Shown: positions 1 through 6,233 of the stretch, in pieces
How positions within the stretch are numbered: the first letter of the stretch is position 1
Layout of the letters: the number at the start of each line of letters is the position of its first letter
Assembly: GCA_025450375.1 (NCBI GenBank)
Contig: JANWHO010000021.1
Span: 1 to 6,233 of the forward strand
From: Chloroflexota bacterium
GTDB taxonomy: Bacteria; Chloroflexota; UBA5177; JANWHV01
Reading direction: 5' to 3'
Length of the DNA: 6,233 nt
Translations under genes and position numbers: made by a program
Notes under the pieces: model-generated
Database searches by the model: none
Told to the model about the DNA's origin: nothing
The model's input: the letters and a program-made list of their open reading frames with translations, nothing else

Positions 1-2873
1 CCAGTCCGCGAGGTCAGAATAAAGATTGGCAGCGATTCACCGCCGGGTGTATGGCGGATCGCGTACAGGGTTTCCAGACCGTCCATCCGCGGCATCTCCA
101 CATCGAGCGTGATCAGGTCGGGGAGACCGCGGGCGCGGATGATCTCCAGCGCCTCCTGCCCGTCGCGGGCGGTAAGCACGGTATAACCACCATGGCTCAG
201 GCTCTGGCTGAGCGCCATGCGCATGGTGAGGCTATCGTCCACCACCAACACCACCTGCTCGGCTGGCGGCTCGACGGGCGCCGCCCCCACCCCATCATGG
301 GCGCCGGCGATCCTGTTGAGCAGCGGGACCAGATTGAGGACCGGCGCCGGCATGCCGTCGGCAAGGACTACGGCGCCGAGCAAGCGATCCACCCCCTGGA
401 GCAGCAGGGGCAGCGGCTTCACGATCATGTCTTCCTCGTTGCCCAGCTCATCCACCATCAGGGCGGCATAGTTGCCGCGATGAGGGACCAGGAGCACGCT
501 TTTCTCCTGCCCATCGGGGGCGCCGGCCCGCGGCGGAGTCCGTGAGGGAAGGTGATACAACGGTACCTGGGTCTGGCCAATCCGCACCGTCTGGCCGGAG
601 CCGTGATCGGAAATTGCCGCCAGATTGATTAAATGCACCGAGGTCACCTGTGAAGCGGGAATAGCCAGAGTCCGTCCTCCATCCCGCACCACCAGCGTAT
701 GAACGATGGAGAGGGTGAGGGGAACCTGCAAGGTTATCACCGTCCCCCCCTGCGAACGGCTGCCGATCGTCACCGCGCCGCCCATGCGGATGCAACTCTC
801 GCGGACGATCTCCATCCCCATGCCGCGCCCACTCAACTCGGTCACCGTATCGGCGGTGCTGAAGCCAGGGCGGAATACCAGTTCCATCTGCTCGCGGGCG
901 CTCAGGGTCCGCGCCTGCGCGGCCGAGAGGATCCCGCGCTCAATCGCCTTGGCGGTGATCCGTTCCGGGTCGATGCCGCGCCCGTCATCGCTGACCGTGA
1001 TCACTACCTGATTCCCTTCCACCACGGCGGTAACGGTAATGATGCCCTGACGTGGCTTACCCTGGTCTCGACGCTCTTGCGGCGCCTCGATTCCATGATC
1101 CACCGCGTTGCGCAGCAGGTGCATCAAAGGCTCGAACAAGCGATCACAGACCTGTTTGTCCAGGGCTACGTCATGCCCCTCCATGGTCCATCGCACCTCG
1201 CGCCCAGTCGCCGCGGCAGCTGATCGCACCACTTGATCGAGGCGCACCCGAAGCTGACTCAGCGGGAGCAGGCGCATGCTCATCAGTGATGCCTGCAGAT
1301 CAGTGTCCAGGCGAGTCTCCAGAGCGGCAAGGGTCCGCTTGCTGTTAATCCCGTCCATGGTTTCCCGCGTGAGCGCCTGCTGATCGGCTACCGCCTCGTG
1401 CAGTTGGAGCAGGAGTTGTTTGATCGGGCCATAGGTCTCCAGTCCCAGCCCATCGGGATCCTCCTCGGCGCCACTGTCCAGCCCCTGGCCGGCAATCTGG
1501 TACTGGAGGTTCATGGCGATCAGCTGGAGCCGTTGCACGTTGTGCGTCAGCTCGGTCACCGTGGTGCTCAGGGACTCTACCAAGGCATGGGAGGTGGCCC
1601 GATTGGCAACGATCTCGGTGGCTTTGGCCACCACGTTCTCCACCTTGCCGATATCGATTGCCAGGCGGTTGTTGGTGGGCGAAACGGTAGCGAGGGTGGG
1701 CCGGCGCAGCAGGGCGGGCCGCTGATTGAGGCGCACGGGGGCCGGCTCGGCCGGCCTGGGCGGGGGTGGAGCGGCGGGCACGGCGGTCGGCCGCAGGCGG
1801 GCTCCGCGGAGGCGGGTGGTCAGCGCGCGAACGCTCTCATCGGAGCCCAGTCCGTCGGCTGGACGGGCGACCGAGGCGCGGAGCGCGGTCTCCGCCTCGA
1901 ACAGCAAGGCTACCAGTGGGGAAGCCAGCGAATCTAGCCCCCCAACGAGCGGGCCAATCAAGTCCTCGCATCCGTGCGCCAACTCCGTGATCGCCGCGAG
2001 GCCGCACATGCGGGCGCTGCCCTTCATCGTGTGTACGGTGCGCCTCGCCTCGATCAGCGCGCTCTCGGAAGGACCGCGTTCAAGGGTTTCCAGCGAGGCA
2101 TGCAGGATGTCCAACATCTCCACTGCCTCTTCCTTGAACACCTCCAGCAGCTGCGCGGCCAACCCCGCGTGGCTGGCAGGGTCCAGACGCTTGGTCTGGG
2201 TGCTTTCGCGCTTCTCTTCCCGTGGCTCAGGCGTGAGGCGGGGAAGCGTATCGTCCTCCCGGTCGAGCGGGAAATCGTCGGCCGGCTCGACGCCCGCCAC
2301 GGATGGGGCCGAGGGATAGGACACCGAACCCAGCTGAGACGGCCCGGAATCATCCGCCGGATCGTGGGGTGCGATGGCCGGCAAAAAGCCCGAGTACAGG
2401 GGTGGATGGGCAGGACCGGGAACCGACACCGAGTCAATGGGCGCCGACCGAAAATCGCCCGAGCACGGCGGGACCACCGGCTCCAATACTTCCGTCTGAT
2501 GGATCAGGGGGCTCCCCGATTCCGTGGCCCACGTCCGATCTCGCGGAGACTCCGAGGTTGGCGGGTCGGTTTCCGGGAGCGCCCAGGCAGCCAACATCTC
2601 CTCGTCATTCGGCCAGGGAGGAAACGCATCGGCCGGTTCGGGAAGCGTCTCGACCGTGGTCGGGGCGGGTGAGGAGAGGAAAGGCGGCGGGGCTGGGGGC
2701 GGGGGATCCGGGACGGAGAGCCGCACCCGCTTGAGGTTCGTCGCCTGGCCCAGGGTCCGCGGAGGCTCCCACGGGGCCTGGGCGGCGGCCTTCTCCCGGC
2801 TCAGGAGTCCGCTGGGGGTTCCACGGCGAGTGGTGGCCGAAGGCGGCGCCGCTTCCGAGGGGTGATCGCTCAT
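1..2873 (-). CDS. cheA: CheA-family hybrid histidine kinase with C-terminal receiver domain (3' end outside window)
   Basis: Central kinase of a chemosensory system: receptor-controlled ATP-dependent autophosphorylation on an Hpt histidine, then phosphotransfer to receiver aspartates. I read the frame open without a stop for 957 codons, to the window edge. Domains in order: Pro/Ser/acidic-rich, probably disordered tail (1-235); Hpt domain (about 238-335) with HTMKGSA, phosphorylatable His281; a second Pro-rich linker (about 360-390); dimerisation and linker helices (about 400-555); HATPase domain with N-box LLRNAVDHG (Asn589), G1 DDGRGID (629-635) and G2 GRGMGME (682-688); CheW-like domain (about 716-855); receiver domain from about 873 with Asp879/Asp880, phospho-acceptor Asp924 and Thr954. 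The conserved receiver Lys would lie past the window. The ATG is supported by AAGGAG eight bases upstream and a 4-nt ATGA overlap with the preceding gene. Domain order with a C-terminal receiver recalls ChpA/PilL kinases, but only one Hpt is present and no P2 domain is evident. The Hpt is displaced about 235 residues from the usual N-terminal position. Confidence 0.95.
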   Translation of the reverse strand, partial: MSDHPSEAAPPSATTRRGTPSGLLSREKAAAQAPWEPPRTLGQATNLKRVRLSVPDPPPPAPPPFLSSPAPTTVETLPEPADAFPPWPNDEEMLAAWALPETDPPTSESPRDRTWATESGSPLIHQTEVLEPVVPPCSGDFRSAPIDSVSVPGPAHPPLYSGFLPAIAPHDPADDSGPSQLGSVSYPSAPSVAGVEPADDFPLDREDDTLPRLTPEPREEKRESTQTKRLDPASHAGLAAQLLEVFKEEAVEMLDILHASLETLERGPSESALIEARRTVHTMKGSARMCGLAAITELAHGCEDLIGPLVGGLDSLASPLVALLFEAETALRASVARPADGLGSDESVRALTTRLRGARLRPTAVPAAPPPPRPAEPAPVRLNQRPALLRRPTLATVSPTNNRLAIDIGKVENVVAKATEIVANRATSHALVESLSTTVTELTHNVQRLQLIAMNLQYQIAGQGLDSGAEEDPDGLGLETYGPIKQLLLQLHEAVADQQALTRETMDGINSKRTLAALETRLDTDLQASLMSMRLLPLSQLRVRLDQVVRSAAAATGREVRWTMEGHDVALDKQVCDRLFEPLMHLLRNAVDHGIEAPQERRDQGKPRQGIITVTAVVEGNQVVITVSDDGRGIDPERITAKAIERGILSAAQARTLSAREQMELVFRPGFSTADTVTELSGRGMGMEIVRESCIRMGGAVTIGSRSQGGTVITLQVPLTLSIVHTLVVRDGGRTLAIPASQVTSVHLINLAAISDHGSGQTVRIGQTQVPLYHLPSRTPPRAGAPDGQEKSVLLVPHRGNYAALMVDELGNEEDMIVKPLPLLLQGVDRLLGAVVLADGMPAPVLNLVPLLNRIAGAHDGVGAAPVEPPAEQVVLVVDDSLTMRMALSQSLSHGGYTVLTARDGQEALEIIRARGLPDLITLDVEMPRMDGLETLYAIRHTPGGESLPIFILTSRT

Positions 2874-3403
2874 TCTCGCGGCTCCTTGCCTACCGCTTCC
2901 GGCCCATGATAGGGCGGCGTGACCTGCCAGCGGGGGACAGGAGTGGGGCGGCTCAGGAAGGGAGGAGGAATTTCCCTCGGCGCTTCCACGGGCATACTGC
3001 TCTCTTGAATGGCGCGCGCGTCACCCAGCATGCTGATCGCGGCCTGGCGCAATTCGCCCGTGGAGACCGTATACGACCGCAGGGTCAAGCCAAGCTGATC
3101 GTTCGACTCGCCAATTTGCTGGGAAAGACGGCGCATCTGGCGGGCAATCTCAGCCAGCGGCGCGCTCATCCGCATCCTGGTCGCCTCCAGGCTGGTGTTA
3201 CTGGCCAGGGCCCGTAGCTGCCGGGCCAGGGCGCTCAGATGCAAGACAATGTGCTCCACCTCCTGAACCTGTTCATCCAGTTGCAGCGCCCGCTGACTTA
3301 CGTAATCGGTGGTCTCCATCAAGCGTTGCAGTGCCTGATCGCGCGGAATCGCCAGATCCTCGGGATGGATGGGCGCCGGAGCGCGGAAACGATCGGGATG
3401 CAT
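2870..3403 (-). CDS. Small soluble protein with a degenerate MCP-like signalling hairpin
   Basis: 177 residues, no signal peptide and no membrane segment. The N-terminus (1-22) and C-terminus (about 139-177) are Pro-rich and probably disordered; residues about 24-135 read as long amphipathic helices. At 69-76 the sequence NTSLEATR matches the MCP hairpin-tip motif NASIEAAR, and it is followed after a turn by IARQMRRLSQQ, which aligns with the returning helix of MCPs (VADEVRKLAEQS type). The turn is one residue shorter than usual and lacks the E-x-GRGF signature. It looks like a receptor hairpin without sensor, HAMP or membrane anchor. The gene begins 13 nt after the receptor stop and its stop overlaps the cheA start, so it should be made together with both. 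Family knowledge: the MCP tip contacts CheA and CheW. Inference: this protein may pair with the receptor or compete for CheA/CheW. A simple structural coiled coil unrelated to MCPs is the alternative. The role is not known to me. Confidence 0.85.
   Translation of the reverse strand: MHPDRFRAPAPIHPEDLAIPRDQALQRLMETTDYVSQRALQLDEQVQEVEHIVLHLSALARQLRALASNTSLEATRMRMSAPLAEIARQMRRLSQQIGESNDQLGLTLRSYTVSTGELRQAAISMLGDARAIQESSMPVEAPREIPPPFLSRPTPVPRWQVTPPYHGPEAVGKEPRE
2882..2887 (-). promoter_or_regulatory. Ribosome binding site of the hybrid kinase gene
   Basis: On the minus strand this reads AAGGAG, eight bases before the ATG at 2873. It lies inside the last codons of the preceding gene, whose TGA overlaps the kinase ATG as ATGA. 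The arrangement supports both the chosen start and translational coupling. Confidence 0.8.
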
Positions 3404-3412
3404 GTAGATATA

Positions 3413-3418
3413 TCCCCT
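3413..3418 (-). promoter_or_regulatory. Ribosome binding site of the mini-hairpin gene, overlapping the receptor stop
   Basis: The minus strand reads AGGGGA, nine bases before the ATG at 3403, and its first bases are part of the receptor TAG stop (3419-3417). Ribosomes ending on the receptor gene would be positioned to re-initiate here, which would tie the amounts of the two proteins together. Confidence 0.6.
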
Positions 3419-4853
3419 AGCTGACTTTGAGCGTGGCCACGGAGTCGTTCAACTCCTCGGTGAGTCGGCGCAGGTGGGCGGCAGCCTCGGCGGAGGCTGC
3501 GGTATTCATGGAGGTCTGCACCGACACCTGATTGAGCGCGCCGATCTCCTCCGCCACGTTGGCGGCCATTCGGGCCTGTTGCTCGCTGGCGCTGGCGATA
3601 AAAACATTGAGGTCGGCCAGGCGCTGCACCACATGGTTGATGGTGCCGAAGTTTTCCCCGGCCAGATTCACCGCCCGCGCCACCGTGGCGGCCTCGCCCG
3701 TCACATCCTCGATCGCCGCCACCACGCGCGATGTCTCTCGCTGAGTGTTCTCGATCACGCTCTGGATCTGGCGGAGCGCCACCTGAGACTGCTGGGCAAG
3801 CTGCTCGATGGAGTCGGCCACGGTGCGGAATACACCACTGCTCTCGGAATAGCGCGCGGCCTCGATCGAGGCATTCCCCGCGATCAGATGTAACTCCTCC
3901 GTGTTCCTCTGCACCAGCAGCAACGCGTTCCCCATCAGCTGCGCGCTCTCGCCCAGGCTCTTCACCTGGCGAACCGCCTTCTTCGACGTATCCGACGTGC
4001 GCTTGGCCGCCTCGCGGGCATAGGTGACAGCCCGGTTGCCGCTATCCACCGCCACGACCGCCTCGGCGGCCACGCCGGTGGCGGCACGGGTGCGCTCACT
4101 CACCGCCTGGGCGGAGGTAGCCATCTCGGCGATTGCCTCCGCTCCCGTGGTCAACTGCGCGGCCTGCCGCTGAGATTCCTGGGAGACCCGAAGCACGGTG
4201 ACCGCCATGGCCGAGGTGCCGCTAGAGACGGCGCTGGCCGTGGCCTGGATTCCCTTCACCGTGGCATTGAAGCGTTCGAGGAGAATATTCACCGAGTCGG
4301 CTACGGCGCCCAGCGATCCCTCGCTCAGGGTGGGGCGGATCGTCAGATCACCACTGGCCGCTTCAGCCAACTCAGTGAACAACTGGATGATCCCGTTCTC
4401 CAACTCGGCCCGCTGATTATCCAGATTGGTGACCAGGCTCTGCATTCTAGCACTCAGCAGATCCACGGTAGCGGCAATCTGCCCTACCTCATCACCCTGG
4501 GTCAAGTCCAGGCGGAGATCGAAATCGCCCCGCCGCAGCATGCCCATGGCCCGCGCCAGCCGAACCAGCGGCTGGGTAAGCTGATGGCTGGCATAGATCG
4601 CGGCGGTGATGGTGAGAAGTGCAATCACCACAAGGCCCGAATGGGGCGTGGCGCCGCTGAAGAGCGCCGGCAGCAGCAGGCCCGCGAGCAGTAAGGGCAT
4701 CAGGGCAAGCCCACTCATCATCAGCCCCAGTTTGAGCCGGATCGGCCAGTCGCGCGGGTGGTAGCGCGCGGCGGGCGGCATATACATCTGGCCGCGCGGT
4801 GGCTCCTCGCCAGATCGCCAGCGTCCGGTCTGGGTCGCGTCGTGCTGCGTCAT
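3417..4853 (-). CDS. Methyl-accepting chemotaxis-type receptor, PilJ-like, without an extracytoplasmic sensor
   Basis: Inner-membrane signal transducer that would control the CheA kinase through CheW. 478 residues. A cytoplasmic N-terminal stretch (1-36) is followed by two membrane helices (about 41-66 and 73-89) joined by a loop of only about six residues, so there is no periplasmic or external ligand domain. A HAMP domain follows (about 90-142, with a basic/acidic LRRGDFDLRL segment), then a second HAMP-like segment (about 157-196, containing ASGDLTIRP and SLGAVADSVN), as in PilJ-type receptors. The signalling domain is a long Ala/Gln/Glu-rich coiled coil (about 200-478). Its tip has NASIEAAR (327-334) but lacks the canonical QTN before it and EGRGFAVVA after it, reading SSGVFRTVA instead. 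There is no C-terminal CheR-docking pentapeptide. The start ATG has GGAAGGG ten bases upstream, and the gene lies 32 nt after cheW. The stimulus cannot be inferred; membrane-state or protein-partner sensing fits the topology. Confidence 0.93.
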   Translation of the reverse strand: MTQHDATQTGRWRSGEEPPRGQMYMPPAARYHPRDWPIRLKLGLMMSGLALMPLLLAGLLLPALFSGATPHSGLVVIALLTITAAIYASHQLTQPLVRLARAMGMLRRGDFDLRLDLTQGDEVGQIAATVDLLSARMQSLVTNLDNQRAELENGIIQLFTELAEAASGDLTIRPTLSEGSLGAVADSVNILLERFNATVKGIQATASAVSSGTSAMAVTVLRVSQESQRQAAQLTTGAEAIAEMATSAQAVSERTRAATGVAAEAVVAVDSGNRAVTYAREAAKRTSDTSKKAVRQVKSLGESAQLMGNALLLVQRNTEELHLIAGNASIEAARYSESSGVFRTVADSIEQLAQQSQVALRQIQSVIENTQRETSRVVAAIEDVTGEAATVARAVNLAGENFGTINHVVQRLADLNVFIASASEQQARMAANVAEEIGALNQVSVQTSMNTAASAEAAAHLRRLTEELNDSVATLKVS

Positions 4854-4863
4854 GACTGCATTG

Positions 4864-4870
4864 CCCTTCC
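4864..4870 (-). promoter_or_regulatory. Ribosome binding site of the receptor gene
   Basis: The minus strand reads GGAAGGG, ten bases before the ATG at 4853, within the 32-nt gap after cheW. The spacing is slightly long. A nearer ATG at 4859-4857 meets a stop after two codons and is not a useful start. Confidence 0.6.
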
Positions 4871-4885
4871 GTCAGGTGAAGCGGT

Positions 4886-5359
4886 TCAGGTGAGATGGGC
4901 CGGGGCCCCAAGCGCCTCGGCCACGTACTGGATGATGGCCGCTCCGTCGAGCACGGTGACCGGCCGATTCTCCAGCCAGGCGGCGGCGCCGGAAAACTGC
5001 CGGGTTCCCGCCGGATCGGAGGGCTCTCCCGGCCTGAGATACCTCACGCCAACCTCCTGGTCTACGAGCAGGCCCAGTTGGGCCGCGCCGTGTTGAATAA
5101 AGATAAGTCTCGTGCCATCGGCGATCTCGGAACGGCCCTCCTGTAGGAGGTACCCCAGGTCGACCACCATCTGTACCGTACCCCGCACGTTGAGCAAGCC
5201 CAGGCACCACTCGGGCAAATCGGGCGCCGCGCTCACGGGGCGATACCGCTGGAGCCAGGGCAGGAGAGTGGCGGAGCCGCGCTGTTCCAACGCATAGAGA
5301 TACCCGCGCACTCCGAAGACGAGTGCGGCGAATACCCTGCCGTTCATGTTTTCCGCCAT
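4886..5359 (-). CDS. cheW: CheW-family adaptor protein (PilI-like)
   Basis: Scaffold protein that couples receptors to CheA in the cytoplasm. From the chosen ATG it has 157 residues, normal for a single CheW domain. Landmarks: opening strands RVFAALVFGVRGYLYAL (7-23), the conserved GLLNVRG turn (about 54-60), VVDL (65-68), the central GLLVD strand (96-100) and the closing VTVLD strand (134-138). The usual Pro in the NLRGxxxPVIDL block is replaced by Met here. Starts are ambiguous. ATG at 5359 is preferred because a good -10 box (TACAAT) ends 31 bases upstream and would place transcription start between the box and this codon. ATG at 5347 with GGCGG five to nine bases upstream is a close alternative. 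An in-frame TTG at 5425 and an ATG at 5407 extend the frame but add unconserved sequence. It is the first gene of the visible operon. Confidence 0.92.
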   Translation of the reverse strand: MAENMNGRVFAALVFGVRGYLYALEQRGSATLLPWLQRYRPVSAAPDLPEWCLGLLNVRGTVQMVVDLGYLLQEGRSEIADGTRLIFIQHGAAQLGLLVDQEVGVRYLRPGEPSDPAGTRQFSGAAAWLENRPVTVLDGAAIIQYVAEALGAPAHLT

Positions 5360-5389
5360 GGCGCCCCAACCTTCGCACCGATTGCCGCC

Positions 5390-5418
5390 ATTGTACGCGC
5401 CACACATCTGGCGCGAAA
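5390..5418 (-). promoter_or_regulatory. Candidate promoter of the chemosensory operon
   Basis: On the minus strand TACAAT (5395-5390) matches five of six bases of a sigma-70-type -10 box. At 17-bp spacing lies TTTCGC (5418-5413), a weak -35. A start site near 5383 would give a short leader of roughly 24 nt before the ATG at 5359. The weak -35 would fit an activated promoter. This is pattern matching only. Confidence 0.4.
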
Positions 5419-5427
5419 TGGGCAATT

Positions 5428-5439
5428 CAGGCTAGCCTG
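5428..5439. repeat. 12-bp perfect palindrome upstream of the operon promoter
   Basis: CAGGCTAGCCTG is its own reverse complement. It lies about ten bases upstream of the candidate -35 of the che operon and between the two divergent genes, a typical place for a dimeric transcription-factor site. No second copy is evident in the intergenic region. A chance palindrome of this length is unlikely but possible. Confidence 0.4.
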
Positions 5440-5495
5440 CCTGGATGGCCCGGAGGAGCCTCGCGCGATCGGCGATTTTCCGCCCGGTCGGGTGC

Positions 5496-5525
5496 TTGAC
5501 AGAATGCGGACTTCGGCCCTAACGT
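5496..5525 (+). promoter_or_regulatory. Candidate promoter of the plus-strand gene
   Basis: TTGACA (5496-5501) is a perfect -35 consensus. At 18-bp spacing lies TAACGT (5520-5525), which keeps the important first, second and last bases of a -10 box. Transcription would start near 5532, giving a leader of about 50 nt that contains the hairpin at 5543-5560. This is pattern matching only. Confidence 0.45.
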
Positions 5526-5542
5526 TGCAGATGTTTCCATTG

Positions 5543-5560
5543 TGCCGGCCCATGCCGGCA
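5543..5560 (+). promoter_or_regulatory. Perfect 7-bp hairpin in the plus-gene leader
   Basis: TGCCGGC, loop CCAT, GCCGGCA form a fully paired GC-rich stem, extendable by one G-T pair. It lies between the candidate promoter and the ribosome site, ending nine bases before AAGGGA. No T-run follows, so it is not an intrinsic terminator. It could be a leader RNA structure affecting translation or stability, or a DNA operator just downstream of the start site. Confidence 0.45.
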
Positions 5561-5569
5561 TCCGCACAC

Positions 5570-5575
5570 AAGGGA
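5570..5575 (+). promoter_or_regulatory. Ribosome binding site of the plus-strand gene
   Basis: AAGGGA lies seven bases before the ATG at 5583. With the upstream in-frame stop at 5520-5522, it fixes this start. Confidence 0.65.
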
Positions 5576-5582
5576 CGACTTC

Positions 5583-6233
5583 ATGATCGACGCGGCGCGG
5601 GTTGGCGGATCGACATCATCATATACCCATACGCTGGCGGTGCTTGGCCAGTATTGCAACCAGCAACACGCCCGCTCGATTACCCTGGCTCAGGTAGACA
5701 CGGGATTCCTGCTCCATTTTTTCCCCAAGGGACAATGGCGGAAGCCGATTTCGATTGATGTCCATAACGCCGATCTCCTTGAGTTGACCGGGGTGGTGGC
5801 CGGGACGACCGGCGACCGAAACGGTGTCCTGTTCCGCGGCGGCGATAACGTGGACCGGAAGCACCCATTGCTGCCGATGGGCTATGAAGTGGTGTTGCGG
5901 GCCGTGGGCATCAAACTGGATCGGCGCCGGGCGGTCAGCGTGACGATTTGCGATACGGGACAACATCTCTATGTCAATTACTGGGTAGACAAGGCCACCT
6001 TCTTAATCCGCGACGGACGCCGGCAGGCGGTGTCGAATACCCAGGTGGAAATCTATGACATGGCCGGAATCCAGCGGATGCTCCAGGAAGCGAACGAGGA
6101 CTTCGCGCGGGAATCAGCCCGATACGAACAGTCGATGCGGATCAATCAGTATGACCACATCACCACCCTCGCCGCCGCCTTTCTGTTGGAAAGCGACGGG
6201 AAATACCGTGACGCCGAGGCACTCTATGGCCGC
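5583..6233 (+). CDS. Unrecognised protein, divergent from the che operon (3' end outside window)
   Basis: 217 residues are visible and the frame is open at the window end. I do not recognise the family. No signal peptide or membrane segment is evident, so the visible part is probably cytoplasmic. Residues about 15-160 alternate short hydrophobic strands with charged turns (TLAVLGQYC, GFLLHFF, YEVVLRAVGIKL, VSVTICDTGQHLYVNYWVD), suggesting a mixed alpha/beta or beta domain. A charged helical stretch (about 160-185) follows, then AAAFLLESDGKYRDAEALYGR, split here as AAAFLLESDGKYRD and AEALYGR, which resembles the first helix pair of a TPR repeat. The ATG is the first possible start: an in-frame TAA lies at 5520-5522 with no ATG between. 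AAGGGA sits seven bases upstream. The visible part shows no chemotaxis domain; divergent placement from the che operon suggests, but does not prove, a shared process or regulator. Confidence 0.8.
   Translation, partial: MIDAARVGGSTSSYTHTLAVLGQYCNQQHARSITLAQVDTGFLLHFFPKGQWRKPISIDVHNADLLELTGVVAGTTGDRNGVLFRGGDNVDRKHPLLPMGYEVVLRAVGIKLDRRRAVSVTICDTGQHLYVNYWVDKATFLIRDGRRQAVSNTQVEIYDMAGIQRMLQEANEDFARESARYEQSMRINQYDHITTLAAAFLLESDGKYRDAEALYGR

Noticed and set aside
448..795. Minus-strand frame within the kinase gene
   Set aside because: It is out of frame with the continuous CheA reading and overlaps its CheW-like domain; the product has no recognisable features.
2054..2437. Minus-strand frame starting within the kinase tail
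   Set aside because: It is out of frame with the Hpt-encoding sequence and has a Pro/Arg-rich product typical of a GC-rich shadow.
51..2865. Several plus-strand open frames of 60 to 230 codons opposite the kinase gene
   Set aside because: They are antisense shadows of a GC-rich gene: compositionally odd Arg/Gly/His/Ser-rich products with no motifs, while the minus strand shows all CheA domains in one frame.
1..2873. Possible frameshift or decay of the kinase gene
   Set aside because: Reading the minus strand from 2873 gives an unbroken frame to the window edge with all catalytic motifs present; it is cut only by the window.
3474..4416. Plus-strand frames opposite the receptor gene
   Set aside because: They are antisense shadows; the minus-strand receptor has clear membrane, HAMP and hairpin features.
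4492..5405. Other minus-strand frames overlapping the receptor and adaptor genes
   Set aside because: They are out of frame with the CheW and MCP domains, and their products lack motifs.
5360..5425. N-terminal extension of the adaptor from TTG at 5425 or ATG at 5407
   Set aside because: The added residues precede the CheW domain with no conserved content, and the best -10 box lies inside this stretch.
5543..5560. Hairpin as an intrinsic terminator
   Set aside because: No T-run follows on either strand, and it lies between two divergent gene starts where no transcript should end.

Overview
The window holds one chemosensory (Che/Pil-Chp-like) gene cluster on the minus strand, a divergent intergenic region, and the start of an unrecognised gene on the plus strand. 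The DNA is GC-rich with strong third-position GC, and coding density is high. The hybrid CheA with a C-terminal receiver and the PilJ-like receptor resemble chemosensory operons of gliding or twitching bacteria. A filamentous Chloroflexota bacterium is my best guess, but it rests on overall protein flavour and not on a marker gene.

Layout in the direction of minus-strand transcription: a CheW-type adaptor (5359 to 4886); a membrane-bound methyl-accepting chemotaxis-type receptor (4853 to 3417) with a two-helix membrane anchor, almost no extracytoplasmic part, two HAMP-like segments and a divergent signalling hairpin; a 177-residue soluble protein (3403 to 2870) whose core looks like a stand-alone, degenerate MCP signalling hairpin; and a CheA-family hybrid histidine kinase (2873 to beyond base 1) with a long Pro-rich N-terminal tail, an Hpt domain, a dimerisation helix region, an ATPase domain, a CheW-like domain and a receiver domain cut by the window edge. 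Spacing is tight: 32 nt, then 13 nt, then a 4-nt ATGA overlap. The four genes are therefore almost certainly one operon with translational coupling. No methylation enzyme (CheR/CheB) and no stand-alone CheY lies in the window.

The region from 5360 to 5582 separates the operon from a plus-strand gene starting at 5583. It carries a candidate promoter for each direction, a 12-bp perfect palindrome, and a 7-bp perfect hairpin in the plus-strand leader. The plus-strand product (217 residues seen, open at the window end) is not recognised; its last visible residues look like the start of a TPR-type helical repeat.

Working model: receptor, CheW and CheA form a signalling core that phosphorylates the CheA-linked receiver and probably an off-window CheY, controlling surface motility or pili. 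The small hairpin protein is the unusual part. It could be a soluble modulator, spacer or decoy of the receptor-kinase assembly.
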